NCBI GenBank assembly: GCA_009192285.1
Contig: CM018604.1
Coordinates: 4,993,746 to 5,057,745 of the forward strand
From: Morchella semilibera
Taxonomy: Eukaryota; Ascomycota; Pezizomycetes; Pezizales; Morchellaceae
Reading direction: 5' to 3'
DNA length: 64,000 nucleotides
Shown here: positions 54,133 to 64,000 of the stretch, one piece after another
Numbering within the stretch: the stretch's first letter is position 1
Layout: each line of letters starts with the position of its first letter
Program-made: the position numbers and the translations under genes
The notes under the pieces: generated by a model
Seen by the model: only the letters and a program-made list of their open reading frames with translations
What the model was told of the DNA's origin: nothing
Databases searched by the model: none

Positions 54133-55648
54133 CTACGTTGCCTCAGCCTTTGGCTCCCGAGATACTATTATGGCATCCTCTGGATCCTCGTTTATGATCG
54201 CCCCCGAACCTGTGATTACCGATCGCATCGCTAATAGCGATGTGGTTCCCGCTACCTGGGCTGCCCCCGCGGATGTCCCAGCTTTTACCGAACAATATAA
54301 CCATGACAAGGCCCTTCTTTTCGACCTGCTGGGATATAATATTTCTCGCATCTGGCACGAAAGGGACATGGCCCGCCTCGAGAGAGACACAGCCTTGAAT
54401 ACTGCCTCCGTTATCCCTGACCTTGAACAGCAAATCGCAAGTCTGGAGGGCCAGCTCGTGGAGGTCCGCCAGCTTAATAGCCTACTGTCGGCCCAGGTGG
54501 CTGCTCCTCCTCCTGCTCCTCCCGTTGCTCCTCCTCTTGCTTCCTCCGTTGTTCCTCCCCCTGTTCCTTCTGTTGCTTCACCTCCCGTTCCGCCTGCTGC
54601 CCCGCCTCCAGCTTTACCCTCAACCCCTCGCTCTGAGAAAGTTCCTGACCCACCTAAGTTTGATGGTAAGCGGGAGGAACTTCGCCACTTTGTTACACAA
54701 CTCCGCCTCAAGATGCTTGCCAACCATGATCGCTTCCCTGCTGCCCAGGCCCGCCTGGCCTATGCTATTAATCTCCTTTCAGGACGTGCCCTTGCCCAGG
54801 TAATGCCCCTCGTTGTTGGAGGACGCATCGACCTGGAAGACATCGAGGCCCTGATTACTATTCTGGAAACCGCCTTTGGAGATCCAGACCTCATTGCCAC
54901 CGCCGAGCGAGAAGTCGAACGTCTTACCCAAGGGGGCCGAGACTTCTCTACTTATTTCGCTGAATTCCAACGCTTGGGCGCTGAGGTTAGATGGAATGAT
55001 GAGGCTAAAAAACATGCACTGACTCAAGGGCTCTCTCTCGAGCTCCGCTCTGCCATGATCCACCACAACGTTCCTGCTGCTACCTCCGAATACGTTCTTT
55101 TGCTCCAGAAGCTAGATAATCGGCTTCGGGATGCTCGTGCCAGAGATCGTTCCTCCCCTTTTGCCGCCCGTCAGTCTTTTGCTTCCTCGGTTTCTCCTCG
55201 TTCTTCTGCTCCTGCTCCCGCTACTCCTGCTCCTCACCCCTCTTATTCTCCAGGTGGTGCGGTGCCAATGGATCTCTCTGGTGCCCGTCGCCCTCAATGT
55301 CGTGGGCCTATTACCCCTGCTGAACGTGCCTGCCGTGCCACTCAAGGGCTCTGCATGTATTGCGGAGGCCCTGAGCATTTTGCCGCTGAATGTCCTGCTC
55401 GCCCTGTTGTTCGTCCCGCTCGTGTTGCTGCTACTTCTGAGGTCGGTATACCTCCGGTTATGTCTGGGGCCGGCGCGCCTCCTGTTGTTAATCAAGCTTC
55501 TCGTCCGTCTTCTTTTCCTGGTTATGTTTTTGGGTTTCCTTTTGGTGCTTCTTCTTCTTCTGGCTCTGGTTCTTTGGGTTTGGGTTCTCCTGGTTCGATG
55601 TCGGCGACTGCCCCGGATCAGTCGGGTTTTCACGAGGACCTGTCTTAG
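54128..55648 (+). mobile_element. gag region of Gypsy-2
   Basis: Structural protein region: coiled-coil-like N-terminus, a Pro/Ala/Val-rich linker (about 54490-54630), the retrotransposon gag domain (from VPDPPKFDGKREELRHFV) and a CCHC zinc knuckle (CMYCGGPEHFAAEC). Cytoplasmic capsid protein in this family. Confidence 0.88.
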
Positions 55649-55677
55649 GTGGCTTAGGCCAGGTCCTCCCTCTTTCT

Positions 55678-58600
55678 TTGTCTGCTTCTGCTGCTTCTGG
55701 TGTCTCTGGTGAGAAGGTTTCGGATAACGATCATCTTGTTGTCTCATGTATCGTATCTGATGAGAATAAAACTGTTAAAACCTACTCACTTGTTGACACC
55801 GGGGCTTCCGGATTTGCATTCATTGATGAATCATTTGTACGCCACAAGAAAATTCCCACTACTCTTCTTCCTAATCCTCGCGCTCTTCATGTTATCGATA
55901 AAAGAGAAATCTCCTCTGGTAGCATTACCCATATTGCTCATTTTTCCCTTCGCATTCAAGGTCATGTTGAAAAAACTTCCGCCTACGTTACTCGCCTGGG
56001 ACATTATCCGCTAATGCTAGGTATCCCCTGGCCCCGTCGACATAATGTTAATATTAATTTTGCCGATAATTCGTTGACCTTCGGGTCCCCTCGCTGTCTT
56101 CAACGTTGCAATAATGATCAAGTCCCCGCTTATGTCAAGGGAATTACCTCGCCACTCCCCGTCAATCACGACTTCGAGATTGTTAATGCTGCTACCTTTG
56201 CCGAGACCACCCAGGGACTGACTGTATATGCCCTGTTTCTTGGTGGTTCGACGGAGTCGATACCCCCAGAAATTGCCACTCTGGTTCCTCCCGAACATTA
56301 CCACTTTTGGCAACGGTTTGGCAAGGAAGGTCCCCAGAAATTGCCCCCACACCGTCCCTATGACATTCGGATCAATCTTCATGAGGGAAAGGAACCCCCC
56401 TTCGGTCCTCTATATAGTATGTCTCGAGATGAGCTGGCCGCATTGATTGAATACATCAACGATATGTTGTAGAAAGGATTTATTGAGTCTAGCTCCTCCC
56501 CCGCCGGATCCCCCGTTTTGTTTGTGAAAAAGCCTGGTGGTAGACTTCGATTCTGTGTGGATTACCGAGGGCTGAATGCGATTACTATTAAGAATCGCTA
56601 TCCATTGCCGCTGCCCAAGGAAACGTTTAATCAACTTTGCAAGGCCAAATGGTATACCAAGCTAGATTTGAAGAATGCCTATAATCTGGTCCGGGTTGCA
56701 GCTGGAGATGAGTGGAAAACTGCGTTCCTCACCAGAGTCGGCCACTTTCAGTACAAAGTGATGCCCTTCGGATTGACCAATGCCCCCGCTGTCTTCCAGC
56801 ATTTTATTAATGATACTCTTCGCCCCTTCCCGGATCGCTTCTGTACAGCTTATCTCGACGACATCCTTATTTATAGTGAGGATTTGGAATCTCATCGCGA
56901 CCATGTCAATCAAGTTCTGCAAGCTCTTACCGATGCCGACCTTTGTTGCTCTCCTAAGAAATGCGAGTTCCAGGTTAAAAAAGTGAAGTACTTGGGCATG
57001 ATTGTTACCACCGAGGGCCTTAAACTTGACCCCAAGAAGATTGAGACTATTCATCAGCAAGACTTCATTTGTCTCCTGATGTCTCCTGAGCCTCAGGAGA
57101 CTCAAAAAATATCCGGGGGTCTCAGGAGACTCTCAGGAGACCTGGGAGACTGTTGGGAGACTCCAGTCACAAGTTGAGTTTGCTGATGTTGTTAAGTGGG
57201 CTCGTCCTCTAAATTTTAGGGATATACAGGTGTTTAATGGTTGGGCCAATTTTTACCGGCGCTTTATTAAATATTACTCAGGAATTGTCCGCCCTCTTAC
57301 GACGCTCACCAAGGGAAATGTACCGTTTATATGGTCTTCAGTTTGCAAAATGGCTTTCGAAGGGTTAAAAACCGCCTTCACTACTGCTCCGATTCTTCGT
57401 CATTTTGATTTTGATCGAAAAGCTATTGTGGAAACAGACGCTTCCGACTATGTTTCGGGCGGCACACTCTCTCAGTATAGCGATGAAAATATTCTTCACC
57501 CCGTCGCTTTCTTTTCCGGAACACACTCCCCCGCTGAGTGCAACTATGAGATATATGATAAGGAGCTGTTAGCCATTATCAAGTGTTTCGAAGAATGGAG
57601 AGCTGAACTGATGGGTGTCGCCGAACCTATTGAAGTTCTGAGCGACCATCGAAATCTGGAATATCTTATGACTAAGAGGGATTTGAATCGTCGACAGGCA
57701 CGCTGGTCAGAGTTTCTTTCTCGGTTTAATTATGTGATTAAGTATCGGCTAGGAAAGCAAGGGGGAAAACCGGATGCATTGACTAGGAGATCAGGAGATC
57801 TGCCTAAAGAGGGGGATGAACGCCTGACGCAGCAAAGTCAGACAGTGTTGAAGTCCCATAACTTGGGTTTGTTGGCAGCTATTCTGGCTGTCCGAGGACA
57901 GTCACCCCTAGAAAAACTTTCTGAACAGGCTTATGTCACTGACCCATTTCCAAATAAGATCCTAGGACTTCTTCGAGACGGCATTAGACACTCCCGAGAG
58001 ATTACTCTAGCAGAATGCTCAACCAGGAAAGGGCTTTTGACCTACCGTGGAAAACTCTTCGTGCCAGATGATACGACTCTGCATTTGCATTTGCTTCAGC
58101 AACACCATGATGCCCCATCAGCAGGCCACCCCGGAAAAGCCAAGACCTTTCAACTTCTCGCTCGTTCGTACTATTGGCCCGGAATGCGCAATACTGTTGA
58201 TCGTTATGTCAGGAATTGTCATACCTGCAGTTGTAGCAAGACGTCTCATCATGCCCCCTATGGCGTTCTCCGCCCGTTACCAATTCCACAGAGGCCCTGG
58301 ACTCATATTTCTATGGACTTCGTCACCGGATTGCCCGAGAGTAAAGGAAAGGACGCAATTTTAGTTGTGGTTGACCGTCTTTCCAAGATGAGACATTATA
58401 TCCCCTGCTATACTACTACAGGATCTGAGGACCTAGCTCGTCTCTTTATTGACCATGTCTGGAAACTCCATGGCCTTCCCACTAGTATTGTTTCTGATCG
58501 GGGTACTCAATTTACATCTCGGTTTTGGAGATCCCTATGCAAGGCACTAAGAATTAATATAGCCATGTCATCGGCTTTCCACCCAGAAACTGATGGTCAG

Positions 58601-59469
58601 CGGAACGAGTTAATGCAATCATGGAACAGTATCTTCGGAGTTATGTTTCCTATCAGCAGGATGATTGGGTAGACTGGCTTCCACTTGCCGAGTTTGCATC
58701 AAATAATTATCCCTCGGAAACTACGCAGGTATCTCCTTTTATGGCCAACCACGGGTTTGACCCTCGTTTTACGGAAAACCTTGCTCTGCCCCCGCTCGTT
58801 AATGGCCCCCAAGATACGAATGCTCTTGTCGATAAAATGGCTGAGATATATGATCAACTGCAAGCTGAAATGCGCTACGAACAGGACCGACAAGAAACCA
58901 ATGCCAATATCCACTGAGTCCCTGCTCCAGTCTACCATGTGGGTGATGAGGTATGGCTGAATGCCAGGAATATCCAGACTACTAGGCCATCTCGGAAGCT
59001 CGATTGGAAACGCCTTGGAAGATTTAAAATCAAGTCGGTTATTAGTCCTTATGCCTACGAACTCGATCTTCCCTCTACGATGAAGATACACCCTGTCTTC
59101 CATGTTTCGAAGCTGGAACCTTGTGCTATTGATCCCCTACCAGGACATATTCCTCCCCCCGCACCTCCGGTAATTGTTGATGGTGATGAAGAATGGGAAG
59201 TTGATGAGTTATTGGACTCCCGTCTTCGTTATTCACGTCTGCAGTATTTGGTTAAGTGGAAGGGTTATGATGCACCAACCTGGGAGTATGCGGAGAATCT
59301 TACCAATGTTTCCCGTCTGTTGACCCGTTTTCATACGGTATATCCCACCAAGCCGAGACCTGACGGAGTTCTCGCGGAGCTCGAACCTAATAAGAGGGCA
59401 ACTATCATGGCTCCACTTCTTGTACCCCGCCTTCCGCCAAGACGTCTTTGGAACAGGGTGGTTGGATAG
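55678..59469 (+). mobile_element. pol region of Gypsy-2 (protease, RT, RNase H, integrase, chromodomain)
   Basis: Contains the DTGASGFAF protease site and FCVDYRGLN and YLDD of the reverse transcriptase. The ETDASDY RNase H start, the HHCC-type zinc site near 58110-58240 and the integrase core (MDFVTGLPES ... VSDRGTQFTS) follow, with a C-terminal chromodomain. Broken in several places, including one MITE insertion. Confidence 0.88.
57052..57188 (+). mobile_element. MITE-CAT copy 15 (in Gypsy-2 pol)
   Basis: 137 bp with a perfect TT duplication. The empty site (GAGACAATTGTTAAG) is seen in the inverted Gypsy-2 copy near 30757-30771. Because Gypsy-2 is young, this MITE moved recently. Confidence 0.93.
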
Positions 59470-59907
59470 TGTCGGTCGATGTCGGAAGTAGAATGATGGA
59501 TTGGGAAGGAGCTCGGGTAATAGAATGTAAGCGCTAGGAAGGATGAGGTAGTATAGGGTTGGAAGTATGGGTATTGGGAATAGTATGGGTGGTACGGAAG
59601 TGGGGGAGGTTCTATGGGATTCTATAATTATGAGTCAGCGGTGTGACGGGGTAGTTGTATATATAGTGTTCGTTCTTTCCTATGTTTCTGCCTCTCTAGG
59701 CAACGTCTTCTTTCTGCTAGCAATACATTACTTTGGCTTCGGCCCTCCTGTTCTTGCCTCGTCCCTGAACCTGAACTTGAACCTGAATCTGAACCTGAAC
59801 CTGAATCTGAACCTGCCTCGCCTCGGGTATCTGCTGAGCCGATCCTGTCCTTGTCCTCGTCCCTGGATCTACCTCGCTACCCCTTGACCCGACCCCGCCC
59901 CGTTAGA
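59403..59907 (+). mobile_element. 3' LTR of Gypsy-2
   Basis: 505 bp, same length as the 5' LTR, about 96 percent identical by eye. Confidence 0.88.
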
Positions 59908-60252
59908 TCTGCCAATGTCTTCAAACAAGAAACCAATTTAGAATAATGCCTGGCTTCAATATCTCTCAATTCCGTCAAGATAGTATTATTGGTATTCTCC
60001 TCTCTAGCAAGTTCATCAAGCACTTCATCAATTCTTATTGCTATATCATTTTTTCTTTTCTTCGTAAAACGTGACTGTTCATTTTCCTCCTGTCCCGGTG
60101 TCTTGGCATAAATCCTGATGGTTTGGTAGTTGTAGCGCTGTTGCGATGGATGGAGTTAGATTGAGCAAGAATGGGGTGAGATGAGGTGGAGATGTCATCA
60201 TTAAGCTGTATAAGGTTCTATGGCGTGATGGATTGGTAATTGAAATTAGCGA

Positions 60253-60389
60253 CATCGGCAAGACTTCATTTACCTCCTGATACCTCCTAAGTCTCAGGAG
60301 ACTCAGGAGATATCAGGAGGTTGCAGGAGACTTTCAGGAGACCCGGGAGACTGTTGGAAGATTCCAGTCACAAGTTGAGTTTGCTGATG
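60253..60389 (+). mobile_element. MITE-CAT copy 16
   Basis: 137 bp, CATCGGCAAG ... TTTGCTGATG, perfect GA duplication within LTR-A. Confidence 0.87.
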
Positions 60390-60757
60390 GAAGTGGTAGG
60401 AAGGAATACGAGGTGTGGTTCTGACAGATTTCTATAGGTTTCTGTGAGCGAATGTATGAGTCATAACAGACTGGTGGAGGAGAGGTGTTAAATAGCTGGT
60501 ATAGATATTTTCCTTACCTCTTTCTTTCTTTTCTCTCTGTCTCGTTTTCCTGTCATCTCGGTACATAGGAATTTACTCCTATTTCTGAAGCCATAGTTTC
60601 TCGTCCCTAAGACTTTGTCGTCCGAAAGAGGAATAACTATAACACCTCTCATTGTTCTCGTTGGGGTCCATCTGGTCCTCACTCTCCTTGTCCTGTATTC
60701 TTGTGCCTTTGCCTTTGCCTTTGCTTTCACCGGTGCCTATGCTTGTGCCTTCCCGGT

Positions 60758-61266
60758 TGTCACAGAGTGAAGCAAAGACAAGGACGAGAGGTGCCAAGGT
60801 ACACAACCGAGGCGAGAGGAGGCGAAGCGGACACGCATAAGACTAAGCAAGGTAAAGGGCAGGGGAGGGGCACAGGACGATAGACAGAGCGAGGCGAGAT
60901 GGGGTACGAGGCGGAGACTATAGGTTTCCTCCTACCTTCTAGAGAGTAGGAGCGGGAGGACTTAATGGTAACTAGAGATCCTAAATCTTTGTATTGGTTA
61001 AAGGATAGGAAGGTTGCGTGAAGAAGAAAGGAAAGAAAGAGAAATTCTACAAGCGAGGGGAAGAACCCCCTATATATAGCCTCAGAATCCCTTCGCTGAC
61101 TCATACTATAAAAACACATAAAACCCCAAGGAAATCCCCCTATTAGAAATACATACGCAATGTTGACTCTTAGAATCCCTGCTACAGAAACTCATAGAAC
61201 ATCATAGAAAACCCCTGACTAATCCTTTTTCCCACAATATCATTAAATACGCTCCACGCTGTGATA
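60758..61266 (-). mobile_element. Solo LTR-C inside LTR-A
   Basis: 509 bp, TGTCACAGAG ... GCTGTGATA, with the perfect 5-bp duplication CCGGT. Confidence 0.87.
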
Positions 61267-61780
61267 CCGGTATTGCCTCTGTCTTCGTCGGTCTCCTCGT
61301 CGCGTAGGCTGTGCTCCTTGAGTCCTTCTGCGTCATCATTGTCATCTTCTACTTTGCGTCAGGTTACTCCGTCGCACCTCCTCACCACCCTCTATACTAC
61401 CTTGAAGCCTAATTTCATACCTTTTACGGACCAAACCACGAAGTGAAGTATCTCATATAATCTACCCTTCTCCCTCTAGCCTTCTTGCTCTTTCCACTGT
61501 AACCTGACGTAATAATGGATCAATATTACCTTAATCCTACCTAAATACTAATTCATCCATATCTTGAATAAATTGGTTCAGATCTTCGTTGGCTCCTGTC
61601 TTTTGTAGTGACTGTGACTGATCACTTTTGTGAAATAAGATCAGCTTCCTTATCCGAGCCCGGCAGGAGTCTGCAGTCCTTCTAATACCTATTTTGGATA
61701 GCTGGACTGACACCTCCAACTACTTTTCTGGAGTTCACCCTCTGATGCAATTGATTAGATCATCAGCTAAAACCTGTCTA

Positions 61781-61869
61781 CATTAGCAGGATTTTACAAG
61801 TCTCAGGAGATTATTTGGGTCTCAGGAGACTCAGGAGACTCCAGTCATAAATGATAAAGCTTGCTGATG
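61781..61869 (+). mobile_element. MITE-CAT subfamily 2, copy 2
   Basis: 89 bp, CATTAGCAGG ... AGCTTGCTGATG, perfect TA duplication. Shares its interior with 22987-23095. Confidence 0.8.
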
Positions 61870-61993
61870 TAGCTAACGCCCTATTCTCCTATGGCTCCCA
61901 CTTCGCTTCTTTTCCTGAAGACTTTTTAACCTACACCTCGGCGTTGATAACTGCATCATGGTACGGACTTGTGGAAGCATCCGCTGTAGCGGT

Positions 61994-62498
61994 CTCTACC
62001 AGCTATGTAAATGAATCTTTTGATTCATTTTTCCATACAGTCAGTTTTGGTAAATGAATCTCTTGACTCATTTAGAGGGTATGCTTTTGTAAAAGGCACT
62101 CAGATTCATTTTTCATGATGCTTTTCCATGATGCCTTTTTCTCATCAATTTTCTGATGCTTTTCCTCACCAATTTTCTGACCCTTTTCCTTTCTGGCGAT
62201 TCAAAACACCTCAAATAATGTATTAATATATTGTCTGATAACATAGGTTATAAGATTCAGGTTAAGTAATCGCAATAGCCAAGGTTCAGTTCCTTGGGAG
62301 ATCAATTCTTTTTTTCTTTCAAAGTTTTATAAGAAAAAGCACTTTAAATGTATCAAATGGAACTAAGGATTCATTTTTTGATTCGTTTACCCATAGTAAA
62401 AGGTGTCTTTTTGCTCGGATTTTGATTCCTTTAAAAAGTACATTAAAGTGATAAGACTGAATGATGAATTTTTTGATTCGTTTACATAGTTGATAGAG
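61994..62498. mobile_element. Non-autonomous element with CTCTACCA ends
   Basis: 505 bp with imperfect inverted ends of about 25 bp (CTCTACCAGCTATGTAAATG and its counterpart). GGT stands on both sides (a possible 3-bp duplication). Its interior is full of GAATC/GATTC palindromic words. A fragment of another copy is at 22951-23190. Confidence 0.62.
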
Positions 62499-62917
62499 GG
62501 TTGGAGAAAATGTATCTCCTATGCTATATGTGTACTGGGGCACAACAAGTTGAAACTGGAACAAACTCGTGACTTGAGCACTATGGTGCTCAGAGTACTG
62601 ACTTTGATTGTTTGGAGAGTGGGATATAATAGTTTGTTGACTTCGCTAATGTTCAGTACAGGTTCAAAAAAATGGTTTTCTACCTACCTCCCTGCATATA
62701 GGTTCCTGTACATTAGCATCCTCTCATTTTTCCTATTGGCCAGCACCTCCAGGCCTAAAAATCCATCTTTTGGAATTGTAGCAGGTCGCATGAAGATCCA
62801 GGTCAATCAAATTTGGACTGGGCTGGCTTTCACGTGGCTGTGAAGTGATCTGGGTCTGTATCGCAAACTCTCTAATAAAGAATAAAAAGTATGAGGGTAC
62901 ATAGCTATAAAAGAAAG
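62499..62917. other. Unassigned DNA
   Basis: A plus-strand frame (62490-62843) is open, but part of it lies in the neighbouring element and it matches nothing I know. I make no gene call. Confidence 0.35.
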
Positions 62918-62919
62918 TA

Positions 62920-63381
62920 CTGAGTGTGCACTTTAAATACCGAGATACATGTATTGATTGGGTAAATTTGTATGGGCAACAGGTGTGGCAACCAAAAGCA
63001 TCCAATGAATCTTGGCCTTGGCTGCAGATGGGGGAAAGAAGTACGGAGACACTTCACACATTTTCATTTAAAAAATCTAAATATTTTCCTAAAAATACAA
63101 AAAAATAACTGCTGAATAGCACTCAATTTCAGCTTCATCTGAATAGTGATTTGTAGTCATCAAAAAGCATTTTGGTGAAGTTTGAAAAAAACAAGAGTAG
63201 AAAAGAGGTCAAGGAGGTTGTGTTGTGAGAACTGTGGGGCACACTATCCAAATACCTGCTTGGCTGCCAAGTGTTATTTTTTCAAAAAATTATATCATCT
63301 GCCCAACCAGATCCTTTTGCAGGCCCTCACTTTTTAAAATTCCCTAAAGTGGGCGTCTCAGTACTTACCCTTACACCCCGG
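62920..63381. mobile_element. Non-autonomous Tc1/mariner-type element, copy 3
   Basis: 462 bp, CTGAGTGTGCAC ... ACACCCCGG, flanked by TA. Its first about 90 bp match, inverted, the right end of the transposase-bearing element (19777-19861). Confidence 0.72.
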
Positions 63382-63383
63382 TA

Positions 63384-64000
63384 CAAGGAAAAAATAGTAC
63401 ACAATAGACCTAAGCCCTAACCCGGCAGCATGACATCAGGTTTAAATCACATGATATATTGCTTTTTCCTCACCTAGTAACCCGCACTAATGTATGAGAG
63501 AGATTTTCCCTATGTCTCGTACATCCGGGTGATACCACAGATTACACAAACTTTGTTCCAAGCGTTGATTCCATCATATATTCCAGACCGTCTAAGGGTA
63601 ATGGCATTGTATACAGTGATATTATATAATACATGTATATACAATATACAGGCACCCACGGGGATCCGTCTGATGGACATTTGACGCCAAATAACAGAGT
63701 CATGCAAGAAATTACTGCAAACAAAACCACCAGGCAGGATCCATCATTAGGAGGTGAGCGACTGTAGTCTTCTTAGTTCCGAACTGGACTGGGTCGGCAT
63801 ACCACTCATCCTGCAGCGGAAGCGAGCGACACAAGCGACACAAACGCCTGTGCTTAGGCTCTTGGCGCAACTCAATTCAGGGGTCAGGCTGCATAGGCTC
63901 TGCTGCTCTCTCCTTTTCCCTTTTCCACTCTTCTTCATACTGCGTCAATCCCAGCATACTACGCCCCCTCCCCCAGCTCTCTACCTCTTCTCGTCTACAC
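63384..64000. other. Apparently single-copy DNA at the right edge
   Basis: No repeat family seen above recurs here and no frame is convincing. The last 250 bp are richer in C and T and could be the upstream region of a gene beyond the window. Confidence 0.35.

Larger units (their letters stand above)
53628..59907 (+). mobile_element. Gypsy-2 (Ty3/Gypsy chromovirus), nearly complete copy
   Basis: Retroelement fossil, 6280 bp. LTRs of 505 bp at 53628-54132 and 59403-59907; target duplication TCTAC/TCTGC. By eye the LTRs differ at about 19 sites, nearly all transitions, so it is fairly young. Parts in order: gag (54128-55648, CCHC knuckle near 55350), protease (55678 on, DTGASGFAF), reverse transcriptase (about 56400-57050 and on, YLDD), RNase H (from 57350), integrase (about 58090-58920) and chromodomain (about 59190-59330, YLVKWKGYDAPTWEY). 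A MITE-CAT (57052-57188) is inserted near the reverse transcriptase end. It has a few other breaks and is not intact. The chromodomain places it in the chromoviruses. Confidence 0.92.
60091..61376 (+). mobile_element. Solo LTR-A with a MITE-CAT and an LTR-C
   Basis: TGTCCCGG ... CGTCGCA with the perfect 5-bp duplication CCTCC at 60086-60090 and 61377-61381. It contains MITE-CAT (60253-60389) and LTR-C (60758-61266). Confidence 0.9.
59908..61780 (-). pseudogene. Myb/SANT-like DNA-binding gene, torn apart by LTR-A, a MITE and Gypsy-2
   Basis: Minus strand, upstream to downstream. At 61719-61537 it reads LEVSVQLSKIGIRRTADSCRARIRKL, which resembles the Myb/SANT (trihelix) pattern with RTxxxCRxRI, then QFIQDMDELVF and a donor-like AGGTAGGA. 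At 60090-59908 it reads EENEQSRFTKKRKNDIAIRI, then VLDELAREENTNN and RDIEARHYSKLVSCLKTL, a charged coiled-coil-like tail. LTR-A (60091-61376, duplication CCTCC) separates the two and Gypsy-2 cuts the tail, which continues at 53627-53536. Such proteins occur as fungal nuclear regulators and as second proteins of PIF/Harbinger transposons; I cannot tell which. The start codon is not found. Confidence 0.42.

Noticed and set aside
1-64000. tRNA, rRNA or other structured RNA genes
   Set aside because: I looked for B-box-like GGTTCGAATCC words and cloverleaf patterns and found none convincing. A dedicated RNA search was not possible.

Overview
The window looks like a transposon-swollen stretch of a filamentous ascomycete genome. 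Only two ordinary host genes are clear: a GLC8-type protein phosphatase 1 inhibitor at the left edge, and succinate dehydrogenase subunit C (SDH3) near 21 kb. Both have short fungal introns with GT..AG borders. Almost everything else is mobile elements nested in one another. Chromodomain Ty3/Gypsy elements, hAT, Tc1/mariner and Plavaka-type DNA transposons in a sparse genome suggest a truffle-like Pezizomycete, but the sequence alone cannot fix the species.

Layout. 0-1.1 kb: GLC8 homologue (minus). 1.7-9.5 kb: a hAT transposase relic cut up by LTR-A, LTR-D and a small inverted-repeat element, then more LTRs. 9.5-11.4 kb: two TA-flanked non-autonomous elements. 11.4-18.1 kb: nested LTRs and two opposed Gypsy-1 fragments. 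18.2-19.9 kb: a Tc1/mariner element with TA target duplication. 20.9-21.6 kb: SDH3. 22.3-28.2 kb: small elements, a five-element nest and solo LTRs. 28.8-34.7 kb: Gypsy-2 on the minus strand. 34.9-35.2 kb: a DUF6532-like relic. 35.7-53.1 kb: one 17.4-kb Plavaka-type transposon. 53.6-59.9 kb: a nearly complete Gypsy-2 on the plus strand. 59.9-61.8 kb: remains of a Myb/SANT-like gene. 61.8-64 kb: small elements and apparently unique DNA.

The main discovery is the 17.4-kb element (35682-53078). Its ends are matching inverted repeats starting CATCAGG. It is flanked by a 2-bp GA duplication and sits inside an LTR-A copy whose halves are now 17 kb apart. It carries a zinc-finger Plavaka transposase frame of 989 codons interrupted only by two TAG codons, a multi-exon DUF6532-like gene and a second, lysine/acid-rich gene. 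It has itself been hit by four LTR-A copies, a small inverted-repeat element and a second Plavaka element (48340-52013) whose ends begin CATCAGCAAG. The same CATCAGCAA ends and 2-bp duplications define a family of about 137-bp elements with 16 copies here, two of them inside Gypsy coding regions, so they are probably mobilised by Plavaka transposases.

Name key used below. LTR-A: about 630 bp, TGTCCCGG...CGTCACA. LTR-B: TGT...CCCGTAACA. LTR-C: about 450-505 bp, TATCAC...GTGATA. LTR-D: TATCACGG...CGTAACA. MITE-CAT: CATCAGCAA...TTGCTGATG. Target-site duplications were read by comparing the flanks of each copy by eye.
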